DNA of 64,000 nucleotides from Trematomus loennbergii (GCA_012861695.1 JAAOOA010000002.1:31020873-31084872); one strand, 5' to 3'; shown: positions 48,501 to 60,295, counted from the first letter of the stretch. Notes: generated by a model not told the origin, from the letters alone. Made by a program: numbers and translations.

Positions 48501-49896
48501 TGAATTGTAGTGGAGTAGAATTACAAAGTAACAATGAGCTGGCATGTGGGTATATATTAATGCTTCCCATTATGGACACAAGCGATTTTCACCCATTTAT
48601 TAATTACATGTTTTACATTTGTACACACCAATTTGTTTCCTATCCCCTAAACCTCCAGGGCTGTACACAGTTTAATACTGTCAACTTCTAATTTTGGGAA
48701 AAACGAAAACGTCTTTTAAAACTACAATTCCCAGTAGAGACGTGCCATAGAACATGTTGCGAAACACAATAGCCAGCATGTGTAGTTCTGGGGGGGCGTT
48801 CGAGTCCAGTTTTGGAAAGTCTGCCGTGGTTTCGTTCCATTTCAAAGAGCTGTTTGGCGCTCGGCGTAACCTTGGCGCACTGCCACTCCAACATCCAATC
48901 CCAGAGCTTGAAGATTAATCACGGGGTTTGTCAACGGGACTGTAGTCCCAAACGATAGCTGGGGATTATGGGTAGTGTAGTGTCTTCGGCCATCCTAAAC
49001 TCTGATTTTTTTTTATATCGCATTAACACCATATCCCGACGTGCATTGCGGCTAAAACATCCAATCAGCGAGCTGAGGATCTTTCCTACGTCACTTTACA
49101 GCCCTGCCCACTTTTGGGGAAACCAGCTGTCATTTGAACGGCGATCAGCCTGAAGCCACAGAGCTCTTCTGTTGTATACTGTCCTTTCTTCTTAGAGGAA
49201 GTACAGAAACACGTAACTCTGGATTTGTTTTAATGTTTGAGGTGCAATAAACGACACAGCAGCTTTTTGGCATGTTAAAACTATTATTTTCTGCCTCGCA
49301 GCTGGCGAAATTACAGCCTCGCCTACTGATTTTAATTTAACCATAGGATATCAAGCCCGATCGTCGATTTCAAATGTGTGCTCTAAAATGATATTTATAA
49401 ATGACTATTATCATTATTATAAGCTAGAAAAGAAATGTCAAAGATAGGTAGAAAGCAAACGTATTTAAGATATGTTCAGAACAAACGTAACGTGGGACAA
49501 AAGACGTTTCTTGTTAAACGTAATTGAGAATGCTGTATGAAACGACTACAAACAATATTGTGATTATTAACCATTAACCAGCATAATAACGGATTTGGTC
49601 AACTGAAAAGTCAGCCGCCAGCCAGCGCGAAAATAAGTTTGCTCTAAAATGATATTAATAAATGACTATTATCATTATTATAAGAAAAAAAATGGCAAAT
49701 ATAGGTAGAAAGCAAGTATACGTTCATAACAAACGTCATGTGAGAGAAAATAGGTTTCTAGAAGATATGTAGAAAATAAACGTATTTAAGATATGTTCAT
49801 AACAAACGTAACGTGGAAGGAAATACGTTTCTTGCGAAACGTATTTGAGAATGCAGTTTAGTTTTGTGGGAACGTAATTTCTAGGAGACAGGGTTG
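45543..49896. mobile_element. Foldback element 3 (long inverted repeats, shared core, private ends)
   Basis: Outer arms at about 45,543-46,880 and 49,010-49,896 are inverted repeats. The ends read CAAACCCTGTCTCCTAG on the left and CAACCCTGTCTCCTAG read inward on the right, flanked by CGGAGAG (45,536-45,542 and 49,897-49,903). Unit 1 has the empty site near 12,680. The left arm has about 480 bp (about 46,320-46,805) missing from the right arm. The core shared with elements 1 and 2 is at 46,915-47,255, and an inner segment at about 47,820-48,305 is shared with element 1 in inverted orientation. The outer arms carry repeated short palindromes (ACGTTTCGCAAGAAACGT). I recognise no transposase. Confidence 0.85.
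46491..46582 (+). promoter_or_regulatory. Promoter/first-exon-like segment in foldback 3, left arm
   Basis: ACCGGAAGTACGTCA (46,491-46,505) combines an ETS site with a CRE-like site. A pyrimidine-rich stretch follows, then an ATG at 46,549 reading MAQRNRLNSDP, and then a possible donor CAG/GTGTGT at about 46,581. This is what a captured host promoter plus first exon would look like, but I cannot name a source gene. Confidence 0.35.
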
Positions 49897-49903
49897 CGGA
49901 GAG

Positions 49904-50318
49904 AGGTAAGAAAGCTAATGCTATGCTAACTGAGTGCTAACAAAACGTTGGCGTATCATGCATAAGTAATCTCCCAGTATATGTAAATATACTGCAATAT
50001 TTCCTGTTTTAAATTATATTCTCAGACTCAGTGTAGTGGTTTGTGTTACAGTAGTTCCGCAGTAAACAGTCAGACGGCTGACATCCAACACATTGTGCAT
50101 AGATTGGTAATGTTTGTTACGTCTCCCTCGTTTGCCTGTTCGTTTAAAAGAATAAGATGTAATCCTGTGGTCCTTTTTTTTGTTTTGTTTGTTGGTCATT
50201 GGAGTGGCTGTTAAAGCCAGCGTCATAGCAGCAAAATAACAAAATTAAAACTGTGTAGAGGTAGGGTGTAGGGGGAGGTTTGGAATTGGGACTAACAATC
50301 AGAATCAGAAACAGTTAA
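49904..50318. other. Intergenic DNA right of foldback 3, no gene
   Basis: It aligns with 12,690-13,149 of unit 1 without large differences. No gene is recognised. Confidence 0.7.
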
Positions 50319-51288
50319 AGTGGACCTATCATGCTATATTTAAATGATATATTGTAGGGCCATACCTATATAAGGTATATTTATACGTTTCTGTTTTCAA
50401 AATACAAACAGATCATGCATTTTAGCCATGCCTCATTTCGCTCTTTGTGCTGTTAGCTGTCTACGGGTCTGATTCTGCTGACCACGCCCCCCTGCAGGAG
50501 AGGGGAGACGTGCTCTGATCAGCTGCTGGGCTGTCAGAAGAGGGGGAGAAAAAGAGATCTCCGTCCTCCGTGTTTTATTATATAGAGTAGTTATTCATTT
50601 GTTTTAAAGCTCAATAAATAACAAAGAAGACCTTTGACCGGCACTTTTCTAATTTTGTCCGGAAGATTTAAACTTTAACGGACATCTTGACCGGCGAAAG
50701 AAACTGAAACTGAAACTCTGCCGCACGGTCCCCTCGTTCCTTGGAAGAGGCGGAGAGGTGGGTGTTTGTCATCTGCTGGTGGACTAACCGGAGAGAATTA
50801 CAGTGCTTGCCTCGATGGGGAGGGATTGCATTGAATTAAAGCAGCGGGAGCAAACGCTTGCCTCGGGGAGGGAGAAAAAAAGCCACAGCGGAGAATAAAC
50901 AGAAGGGTAACCATGGTAACTATGGGCGGGAAGTCTTCTTCACTGCTTTTGTGGCAGACTACAGCACCACTTACAGGCCTGGCATATGTACTACAGCGTC
51001 TCCAGCGCTTTCGAGCGGCAATGGCCGGCCGTGGCCCAACCCCACATTCCCTTGATAGGTGGAGAGTTGGCCCAATAGCCGTAGCGCCACTTCTGTGACG
51101 ACATAGAAGTGTTCAAATCTGGATCAGTCTGTATCAGATCCGTTGCAGCCCCTTTTTTAGAGATTTGGGTATGGAGGAAAATAGAGAAGGTTGTGTTTTC
51201 TCACACTTGGTGCGTTCCCTGCAACACCGGGGACACATATTCATGTGTAAAAGACGTTCAAAAGTGCATTTTGCATGATAGGTCCCCT
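50319..51288. mobile_element. TTAA-target TIR element (Kolobok-like), about 970 bp
   Basis: The ends AGTGGACCTATCATGC and (read inward) AAGGGGACCTATCATGC are flanked by TTAA at 50,315-50,318 and 51,289-51,292. Unit 1 shows a single TTAA at 13,146-13,149. The TTAA duplication and GGACCTATCATGC termini are typical of fish Kolobok-type MITEs. No transposase is seen. Confidence 0.85.
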
Positions 51289-51985
51289 TTAAAGAAGATA
51301 AACACATTTTTTTTTTAAGTACGATATTAAGATTAAGATTATACGTTACGATATAGAACATTATTTACATGAAATCTGGATGTAACAAAGAACTACGTAC
51401 AGTATACTCTTGCAGAGTAATCAAAATCATCAAATCAAATATTTGCACTATTGTTCTGGAAAGTGGAAAGCTGTCGAGATACTAAGAGAGGTAGCTTGTG
51501 TACAAATGTGCAAATCAACAAACAAAACACTAAATTATCTCCATAATTCTGGTTGCAATAAATCTATAACTATTGTTGATTCATGTGTTTATAACTTAAA
51601 TGTATTAGTTGGTAAAGTAAAAAAACTGCTGTGTATACATCCTCGGTTATATATGTTGATTTAATTTTTTATTAATAATCTGAACCTGCAATGTACGTCA
51701 TGATGTCAGACAACTGTAATGGAGTTAATAAGAACAATATCTGCCATAGTGGTGGACTAGTTTAATGTTGCATAAAATGGAAATACACAAGTAGCCTACA
51801 ACAACCTCAAATAAGCTTAACCAAACTTGAGTAAATTATCATATTCTAATTGATATGAAATGAAAACCACATTTAGTAAAGCATTGATATTTTTTATTGA
51901 AAGCACAAGGTAACATTCATGTTACACACTTCATCCACTGATATATGACTGAAGTTGCACTGACCAGACTTTATTAATGGTTCGA
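51289..51985. other. C1q pseudogene 2 3' flank
   Basis: It aligns with 13,149-13,828 of unit 1 (3' flank of C1q copy 1). No independent gene is seen. Confidence 0.7.
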
Positions 51986-53250
51986 TTAACCCAAACGAAA
52001 CCCAACAAAAACAGTTTCGTTATCTTCAGTTGCAAAGATATTGTTTCTGCCCGGCCCCCACAGATTCACCCACACCTTGTCATCTCCAGTCAGTTGGATC
52101 ACGCTGCTCGTGCTGGCCACCTGGCTGCACTTCACAGGTTGAGTGGTGTGATACATAGACACAACTTTTGTATATAGCACACTGTCCACGCCCACTACTT
52201 ACAAATATCTGGGATTTCGTATTGAACAGAACTTGTCTTTCAAGTTACACACCGAAAATGTTGTTTCAAAGCTAAAAATAAAATTAGGTTTCTTTTACAG
52301 AAATAAATTATGTTTCTCTTTTCAGACAAGGAAACATTTGATATCTGCAACGTTTTTACCTGTATTAGATTATGGTGATTTGCTATACATGAATGCCTCC
52401 GACCAGTGCCTAAAGAGCTTGGATACTGTGTACCATTGTGCCTTACGATTTATTACTGGATGTGGATACCGAGTACACCATTGCACTTTATATGCTGCTG
52501 CTAATTGGCCATCTTTGTCTGCTCGCAGACTTTCCCATTGGTTGGGTTTTATTTATAAATCTCTGCTTGGGTTGGTTCCCTCCTACATTTGCACATATAT
52601 GTGTCAAAGAGAAAGTCTATATGGCATGCGCTCCCAAGATTTTATTCAGATGCTGGTTCCTACAGTGAGAACAAAACTGGGTAAAACAGCTTTTAAATAT
52701 GCTGCCCCCACAGCTTGGAACAATGTACAGAAGGAGCTGAAACTCTCAGATTTAATCACTATGGGGGAATTCAGGTCCATCTTAAAGGACAGAGAACATG
52801 ACACCATTGGTAGATGTGAGTGCTCGTATATCCAAAAATCGTTTAAAATGTTGCCATATGTTGCAAATGTTGCCATATTTTTAATAGTTTGTTTTATTTG
52901 CATATTGACTGGCTAATGTGCCATTTTATTTGTGTTTTACAGCTGTATTTGTCTGCCTGTCTTGTCTGTGTTTTATCTTTTGTAACTTTGTTCATGCTGC
53001 CCTTCTTGGCCAGGTCACTCTTGGAAAAGAGATTTTAATCTCAATGAGTCTTTTTACCTGGTTAAATAAAGGATATATGTAGACACATGCATACTGAAGT
53101 GATAGAAGCCATCCTGTGGGCAAGTGAAGATCCCAGTGTCGGCCCTGTATCCCCCTCCCTCGTTGATCAGCACCGTGGCAAACTTCAGCACTCCATCGCC
53201 AGACGGGTAGCTGTCCTCCACTTTCAGCTTGGCAGTGAAGGCCACAGTGC
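51986..53250 (-). pseudogene. C1q-domain protein, C-terminal exon, copy 2, split by a LINE
   Basis: The exon start at 53,250 follows the acceptor CTAG. The right part reads TVAFTAKLKVEDSYPSGD, GVLKFATVLINEGGGYRAD and GFYHFSMHVS. A LINE fragment (about 52,197-53,081) then intervenes. The left part resumes with VVSMYHTTQPVKCSQVAS, SVIQLTGDDKVWVNLWGPGR and TVFVGFRLG. About 11 bp are missing near 52,167, just after GQCAIYK, which shifts the frame. It keeps the GVLKF codons and the uninterrupted WVNLWGPGRN that copy 1 has lost, so the two copies decayed independently. Confidence 0.87.
52197..53081 (+). mobile_element. LINE 3' fragment inserted in C1q copy 2
   Basis: The open frame runs through YLGFRIEQNLSFKLH, LPVLDYGDLLYMNAS, the ORF from 52,233 and a stop at 52,914-52,916. 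This is the region after the polymerase core in jockey/RTE-like fish non-LTR elements. The 3' end has TTTTTACCTGGTTAAATAAA (about 53,049-53,068), the tail type also seen on the minus strand near 11,250. It is 5'-truncated, as is usual for target-primed insertions. Confidence 0.8.
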
Positions 53251-55073
53251 CTAGAGAGTGTGCAATGTAATGATAATAAGAACAAGGCATGCAATCAAAA
53301 GCAACAAAACCTTTAAAATTGTGCCTGAAAGGGGCCCTGTTCTGCTCATTTTCAGGTTCATATTTATATTTTGAGTCTCTGTGACATGTCTCCATGCTTT
53401 AATGTTCAAAAAGCTCTTTATGTTTCTCATACTGCCTGTGCTGCAGCACCTCTTTTCACCCTCTGTCTGAAACCAGAGCCCAGTCTGCTCTGATTGGTTA
53501 GCTGACTGGCTCTGTTGTGATTGGTCAACTGCTTAGAGATGTCCCGCCGCTATCACGTACAATGTGATAGAACACTAGCGAAATATTAGCAAAATGTTGC
53601 ATAGTGATGTCACTAGTCCGATGGAGGCGTTTCATGCAGGGGGGGGAGTGTTTGGGAGAGAAACTCCCTCTGGAGGGAACACAGGGATTTAAGCCTTTGC
53701 TAAAGCACCCAGGAGGGGGCGCCCCTGCTTTTCTATGGACCTGCTGCCCTTCAGAAAGTGTGTTTGACTCTCTGATCTAACCCGTTTACCATGTTCACAT
53801 TTTGCACCTTTTGGTTCAGTTTGGGTCAAAATGCGCCACGACAATATTTGGGTCTAGATAAAAATACAGAAATAGAAATATGTCTAAAATTCCCAACAAT
53901 ATAGGAAACATTATTGTTTGCAAATACTCTCTGTTCGATCACCACAATATCAGTAATTTTATTTTCTGCAAAATTGAATTACAAGATTATAGGCATGTGA
54001 GTAAAAGGCATAGCCTATTAGTTTACTGGCTTGGGGAGTAACAAATTACATGTAACTGAATAATTAGGGGGGAAAAAACAACCCCTGTGAGTAAAAATCT
54101 AAGGGGTCAGATTGTATTTCTTCTCTGTAAATTGTACTGTTCTGTAGGCTAATACTTCAAGTGTGAATCTATACGCCTACTGCCTGAATCTGCTTTATGG
54201 TTTTCACTTTCTTTGGTTCATTTGTTGAACCTATATGTTTGTAAAATAGTCTGTGTGAGCTTAACTGTATACTAAACTAAAACGGTAAACTTAGATTGTA
54301 TTTCTGCTTTTTTAAACTGTAGTATGTGCTCATGTGTTTCATTGCATTTGATATTGAGGTAAAACAAAATACCTAGTATTTTTAAATACCTAAAAATAAC
54401 TAGTTTTATAGTGATCAAATATACAGCAATGTTCAGAACAATTACTTATTTATTGTTAACATAAAGATGAATGTATTCATGAATTAATATCACGTTATAA
54501 GCATAATATGTTACATAGTTTACGGCTGTCTTTTCACACTTATATGGTCTTGACGTCCTCTACAGTGGACATACTGCAACATTTAAAATTACATTTAAAA
54601 AGTCTAAATTGCAAGATGTTTTTTTATCCCTAAATAGGTAGGAAATAAAAAGAAAAAAAATTGGAAGACACTAGTATAATATAATATATATATATAAATA
54701 AAATACACAACGGCTGTAGCCTGAGATATGCTGTCGGTGCGTAGGTGCGTGTGTGTGCATGTGACAGGTCTCAGTTGGTTGGTTTCCCCTGCTTACTGTT
54801 AGTAAATAAAACGTTTGGCCCGTAATTACGTTTTCCCCTTTGTAGCGACCAGAGAGAGGTGAGGGAAATATATCCAGTCTCTGATAGTATCACGTTATTA
54901 TGAATGCTTTGATACTCGTTTGATTCTGAAATCATATATATATATCCAAATCTGCAGCCTGTTGTTGTCTCATTATACCACATTGTAAATGAATTGAAAG
55001 TAAATATATACATTTTCGTGAACATAGTTATGCCCATCAGACTGACTGCTGCTGTGCCTCTTTTCATCTTTAA
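53251..55073. other. Intergenic DNA of unit 3, no gene
   Basis: It aligns with 14,206-14,536, 17,201-18,330 and 21,600-22,340 of unit 1, minus the foldback and the two TIR elements. The empty site of foldback element 1 lies near 53,580. An AT-rich (TA)n run is near 54,680. Confidence 0.65.
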
Positions 55074-55879
55074 CCTGTTAACCCCTGAGCCTGTTTTTCA
55101 GGTCTCAGGCTCGAAAATGACATTCCCAGAACAAATGACTCTAACTTCACTTCTAAAAGGGGTAAATTAATAATAATTTTCTCAAAGCAATGATAAACCT
55201 GTGAGTTGGATGTAGAAAAGTCAGAAACAATATAGATTTTTTTATTTGAAAGTAAATTCAGATTGAACATAGTAAAAAAAATGGTATTATACTGTCTGTC
55301 CAAAAAAAACATTACATTGAAAACCACCCTTGAATGATGGGATAGTAGACTAAAAGCTTTAGGAATCCAAACTATAACATAATAAGTACCCTGTATCAAG
55401 ATGTATGCAAAACAAGTGATATTTGACCTTTTTTAGAGAGGTTTAGCAAAAGAAAAACACTTCTGGGATCATTTGGGTAGATTTTCCATATCTCTGGCCC
55501 CCCTCGAATTGAGGAGAAGTTCCTAAAATTCATCTAAACATTCCCCCTTGGTGAATGAGTGATGCGTAGCCAGAATGCCCCAAACCGGAAGCTGTCACTC
55601 TAGTAGCTACTGTATCATAGCAGCTATATATGAAAACTCCATTATTGACATAAAAATGGAATGATGGATTATCAGTAATCATTTCAAAGTGACACAGACA
55701 CATTGGATTAACCTTCAGCAGTGCTTTTATCGTTTTCATGCCATTGAACACAACTTTTGATCAGAAACAGCAAAAGGTCAGACATTTCTCCCATGTTTGC
55801 TCCGTAAAGCTACGTGGTGTGATGTCTGGGTTTGCTTCCAATGCCGCGAGTTTTGATCGCTCAGTGATGATACTAATAC

Positions 55880-57000
55880 CCCTATTTCATTTTTTTCATT
55901 TAATCGTTTATTTGAACCGGGACAGTGCACATTAATGAACATTTTAAACAAAATAATGCTTTTAAATGTAAATGAGCCGGATTTTAGCTTTGAGCTAGTT
56001 TCCATCCGTAGTCCCGTCACATACAACATTTATGAACATAACATTTATATACATGGCAAACAGAAATACATGATATGCAGAAAGAGCATGAGCAGCATAC
56101 AAGCATTTACCACAAGGCAGTGCAATGTAGCAGCTACGATATGTAAAGTGCAGGAGGAGATAAAAGAGCTACATAAAGTGCAAAAAAAGAGCTACATAAA
56201 GTGCAAGAGGAGATACCCCTGTGTTATTTGAGCGGTGATTGCACGTCTGTTTGTTTCTCAACCATTCTTTGAGTTGACCTTTAAAACTATTGAGAGTGGG
56301 ACAATCCCGTATCTCAGTTGGGAGGCTATTCCAGAATGAGCTGCCTTTAATGGAGAGGACATTTTGTCCAAAAGTGGTCCGTCTACGGTGGACTTCACAG
56401 TCTCCTCTGGTTTCTGACCTAGTGCAGCATCCAGTGTCTCTTTTGTGGATGAATTCCCCTAAGGGAGGGGGGGGAGCCAGTCCATGTAAACATTTATAAA
56501 AAAAACACATACTTTTAAAAGACTTAAAATGGTCAAAACTCAAGAAATTGTGTTTCTCAAGGATGGTACAGTGGTGGTATGAATAAGGCTTTCTGTCAAA
56601 CACCTTGATAGCTCTCTTGTACAGCTGTTCTATTGGTTTCAGGTTTGTGGCACAAGCAAACGACCAGTTTGTAAAACAGTATTCAATTTGGGATAGAATC
56701 ATACAGTGGAGGTATGACTTTGCAGCATTGACAGTTAAGAAGGGTCTAATTTGTTTAACATTTTGCAAGTTGAATTTAACGGTATTGGATACTTTCTTGA
56801 TATGTTTCATAAAAGTCAAGTTTGAGTCCAGTATGACTCCAAGATACTTGAAGTGGGGGACTAGTTCTAATTCTGCTCCGTTTAAAAACACGTTGGATCC
56901 TTCCATTTTGACTGGTCGTTTACTGAACATCATGCATACTGTTTTTTTTGCATTTAACTGTAAGCAAATGTTGTTCAGTTGTATAATCAGTGGAATCTCA
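55880..57000 (-). mobile_element. LINE reverse transcriptase C-terminal fragment
   Basis: The 254-codon frame at 56,169-56,933 has HFKYLGVILDSNLTFMKHI, MILSQIEYCFTNWSFA, LYKRAIKVFDRKPYSYHHC and SSFWNSLPTEIRD. This is the standard region after the polymerase core in fish L2/Rex-like non-LTR elements. Upstream codons (LQLNAKKTVCMMF) extend it to about 57,000, where it is truncated. The 3' tail (RNA-sense CCCGGTTCAAATAAACG) is at about 55,900-55,925. It lacks the YxDD core and endonuclease, so it is dead. Confidence 0.85.
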
Positions 57001-57203
57001 GCTTGCTAGCTAATATATTGTTTGTGCAGATCCGATAACTAATAAAGTATTTCTACGGTGAGTTCTGTGCTAAGTGCGTTAGCATTTTTTTGCTCAGGGC
57101 TCATTTAGACGATTCTTGTGAGACTTGTGTTTTGTTTCGGAAAGAATGGTTTGGATTGTCAGTTAGCTGAGTTCCTTCCTGTTAAGTGGGTATGACACAT
57201 TAA

Positions 57204-57572
57204 AGGTGGGGTAGGTAATTTTGGAGAAACCAGCTCGAGTGTGCTAGAATTTGAAAATACACAGCCGGAAAAAATCTCCCACTTCCTTACAGAGCCCCTC
57301 CTCCAACACACACGAACGCGCACATGACCAATGAGGGCACGAGATAAGTTTGTGCACAGATGGAAGGCTGACAGGCAGGTAGGCCATCCAGTTATTTTAG
57401 CCGGGCCGGCTAAAATGATTGGTCGTGCTTTTTACAGTACTACGGCTTCCACAGATGACATTTTTTTATGGATTTTTTGTCAAAGCACTTAATATATTCA
57501 TTGCTATCGGGATGTTAAGAGCATTCCATGGAATATAACAAAAAGGGTATCTCAAACGTACCTACCCCACCT
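57204..57572. mobile_element. Small TTAA-target MITE
   Basis: The ends AGGTGGGGTAGGTA and its exact inverse are flanked by TTAA (57,200-57,203 and 57,573-57,576). It is nested in the element at 55,074-57,631. Confidence 0.85.
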
Positions 57573-57631
57573 TTAATAGGTTGTTAAATGTTAAGAAGCC
57601 CTGAGACACAGTTTCGTGAACAAAAAACAGG

Positions 57632-58138
57632 TTAATGGACGTCGCTTTAAAATGACCGCTCACAGGACAGGATTTCTAATTCTCTAAACGCCTGTTATCG
57701 ATTTCCCTCCTCGACTCCACCAATCGCATCCCCTTTGGGCGGGACTAAGACGCGAGGCGAGGAGTCGAGGAGGGGGAAAATGAGAAATGAGAAAGGGATA
57801 TTGACTGTATGGTGTATTACTCGGACTGTGTTTTGAAAAGTGTGGTTTGCATCAAAGAGGAGGTAGAAAGAATGAAGTCCCACTCTGTCAGAATAAAAGT
57901 CAGCGAAATCAAAGTGAACTCAACAAATAGAACTCACAGTAGATCTACATACAGCTCTGGAGACCACTGCAGCATTTTCAGTGTCTCTGGTTTTACTATG
58001 TACTGTATAGGTATGTGTTTGAGTAAAATGATTTTAAAGACAAGCAGAAGTTAAATAGCTTTTTTATTAATTGCTAGAAAAATAAAAGGAACCTTGACTA
58101 ACGTTAAACACACAGTAGCTGCATTCAATATCCATTAA
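57632..58138. other. Unit-conserved intergenic DNA, no gene
   Basis: It matches 22,330-22,880 of unit 1, including the GTCGAGGAG motif at single-copy state. Confidence 0.7.
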
Positions 58139-59304
58139 CCTGTTAAGCACCAAGCCTGTTTTTCATGTTTCAGGCTCGAAAATGACATGCCCAAAACAAA
58201 TGACTACAACTTAACTTCTAAAAGGGTTATATGAATAATTTATTTTATCAAAGCAAGGTTACATCTGTGAGTTGGATGTAGAAGTGTCAGAATCAATATA
58301 AATGTTTTTTATTTTAAAGAAAATTCAGATTTTACATAGTAAAGAACTGTAAATTATAGTGTCCGTCCAAAAATTATTTTTTACAGATAGTGAAAACTAC
58401 CCTTGGATGATGGGTTAGTAGACTAAAAGCTTTAGGAATCCAAAGTACAACATATAATAAGTACCCTGTATCAAGATTGATGCAAAACAAGTGACATTTG
58501 ACCTTTTTAGAGAGGTTTAGCCAAAACCACCCCACCTCTGAGGTGATTTGGGTGAAAATGTTTTTTTTTCTATATCTCTGGCCCCCCTTGCTCGATTTTG
58601 ATGGTTGACAACTCTTTCTGACCATTAGAGCCAATAGAATCGAAGGGGGAGGCCCACACACACACTCATTGTGAAGAGAAAAGGTGGGGGCTGCGCGCAT
58701 GTAAATGTGCAGCAGAGTGGAGCTACATTCTAGCTCTGGCATTTGGAAACAAAAAAGCAGTTTTATTGCTTATGGATTATCAGAAATAATTTCAAAGAGG
58801 GCAAGATACATTGGATGAACCTATGGATTAACTGCAGCATCGTTTTTTTATCGTTTTAATGCCATTGAAGACCAGTTTTGACCAAGGTAAGCCATGTTAG
58901 CGTTTCTAGCTACTTAGCTCCGCATGTTATGATGTACGCTTTCGTTTATAGCGTCGCAAATGTTTTTCACTGAGTGTTGAGGAGGGCACCGTTAGATTCA
59001 GTGTCTCCAGGACACCAAAAACGAGTGGTTGGCTGTGCATCTAGGATAAGTAATAAGGGAGTTAGAGTGAGTTTAAGTGCCGTTTTAGGTTACATTTTTT
59101 CGCTCGTGGCTAATTCAGAGGCTGAGTGCTAGCATTGTGGGGTTTTTTTGGAAAAAAAATTAAAAAGATCAGTTAGCTGAGTTTCTTCCCGTTCCATGGA
59201 TATAAAACATTCATAGTTTTATTAAATATTAAGATTCCTTAGACGTTGTTTCCTGCAAATGACGCGTTTATCCGCCCGGTACCGGGGGGGCCGTGCGTAA
59301 CAGG
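58139..59304. mobile_element. TTAA-target element, unit 3, long form
   Basis: The left CCTGTTAAGCACCAAGCC and right (read inward) CCTGTTACGCACGGCC are flanked by TTAA at 58,135-58,138 and 59,305-59,308. The short copies at the same site in units 1 and 2 look like internally deleted versions. No transposase is recognised. Confidence 0.75.
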
Positions 59305-59462
59305 TTAAGAAGGTCTGAGACAACAAAATACACAGAAAGAAAAAAGAAAACATTCACCCTATTTTTGTATCAATTTGCCTGTAATCGATAAATAGGGGCC
59401 AGAGCCACACTTTACTAAATGAAGTTAATTTGTTTACCTAGGTTAAGGAGCATGGTCACGCC

Positions 59463-59930
59463 TCCCTCAATCCTTACATCCCGTCATCCAGTCATCCCTT
59501 CATCCCTTCATCCCTCCCTTCCCTCATCCCAACATCCCTTCATCCCTCATCCCTACATCCCTTCATCCTTCATCCCAACATCCCTTCATCCCTCCCTTCC
59601 TTCATCCCTTCATCCCTCCCTTCCCTCATCCCAACATCCCTTTCATCCCTTCATCCCTTCATCCCTGCATCCCTTCATCCTTCATCCCAACATCCCTTCA
59701 TCCCTCCCTTCCCTCATCCCAACATCCCTTCATCCCTACATCCCTTCATCCTTCATCCCAACATCCCTTCATCCCTCCCTTCCCTCATCCCAACATCCCT
59801 TCATCGCTCCCTTCCCTCATCCCAACATCCCTTCATCCCTCATCCCTACATCCCTTCATCCTTCACCCCTCATCCCAACATCCCTCATCCCTCCCTTCCC
59901 TCATGCCTTCATCCCTACATCCCAACATCC
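59463..59930 (+). repeat. CATCCCTTC-type minisatellite, unit 3 (long allele)
   Basis: About 470 bp of degenerate repeats with a higher-order period of about 70-90 bp (CTTCATCCCTCCCTTCCCTC blocks). It is open in one frame as a Ser/Pro/His repeat, which I regard as an artefact. Confidence 0.9.
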
Positions 59931-60295
59931 TCTGCCTGTCAGCATTCATATTTAACTTGTGTATATTTAAAAATGTCTAATTCTAGGAATTATCTGGGGG
60001 CCCGTAATCAGCTCGAGCAGATCCGGAGACGGAATCCCCACTCTAAGTCTCCCTCAGCACGTCCTCCCAGACCAGAATATCTCATCACCCGCTCCATATC
60101 AATTAATTTGTTACTTCTTGCAATAAACCTACAAACATCACACTTTTTCGCCGTGGTCCCTTCTAGTGAATTATCCATTACACCTCATCTATCTGCCCCA
60201 GCTGTTATACAGTATGTATTATATCAAAAGTACAACTTACATCCCAGAATGTAGAATAGGTGATGAGAAATACATGGATACAATCGCAGATCTGC
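59931..60295. other. Lipoxygenase copy 4 3' flank
   Basis: It is conserved with 23,851-24,217 and 41,311-41,674, including the plus-strand TTGCAATAAACCTAC motif. Confidence 0.4.

Larger units (their letters stand above)
55074..57631. mobile_element. TTAA-target element with two nested insertions
   Basis: The left end CCTGTTAACCCCTGAGCC follows TTAA at 55,070-55,073. The right end AAAAAACAGG precedes TTAA at 57,632-57,635, and unit 1 has a single TTAA near 22,330. A LINE fragment (55,880-57,000) and a small TIR element (57,204-57,572) sit inside it. It belongs to the same family as 58,139-59,304 but is a separate insertion. Confidence 0.75.

Noticed and set aside
59419..59955. 178-codon Ser/Pro/His-rich ORF
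   Set aside because: It is a translation of the CATCCC minisatellite, and its length follows repeat number in each unit.
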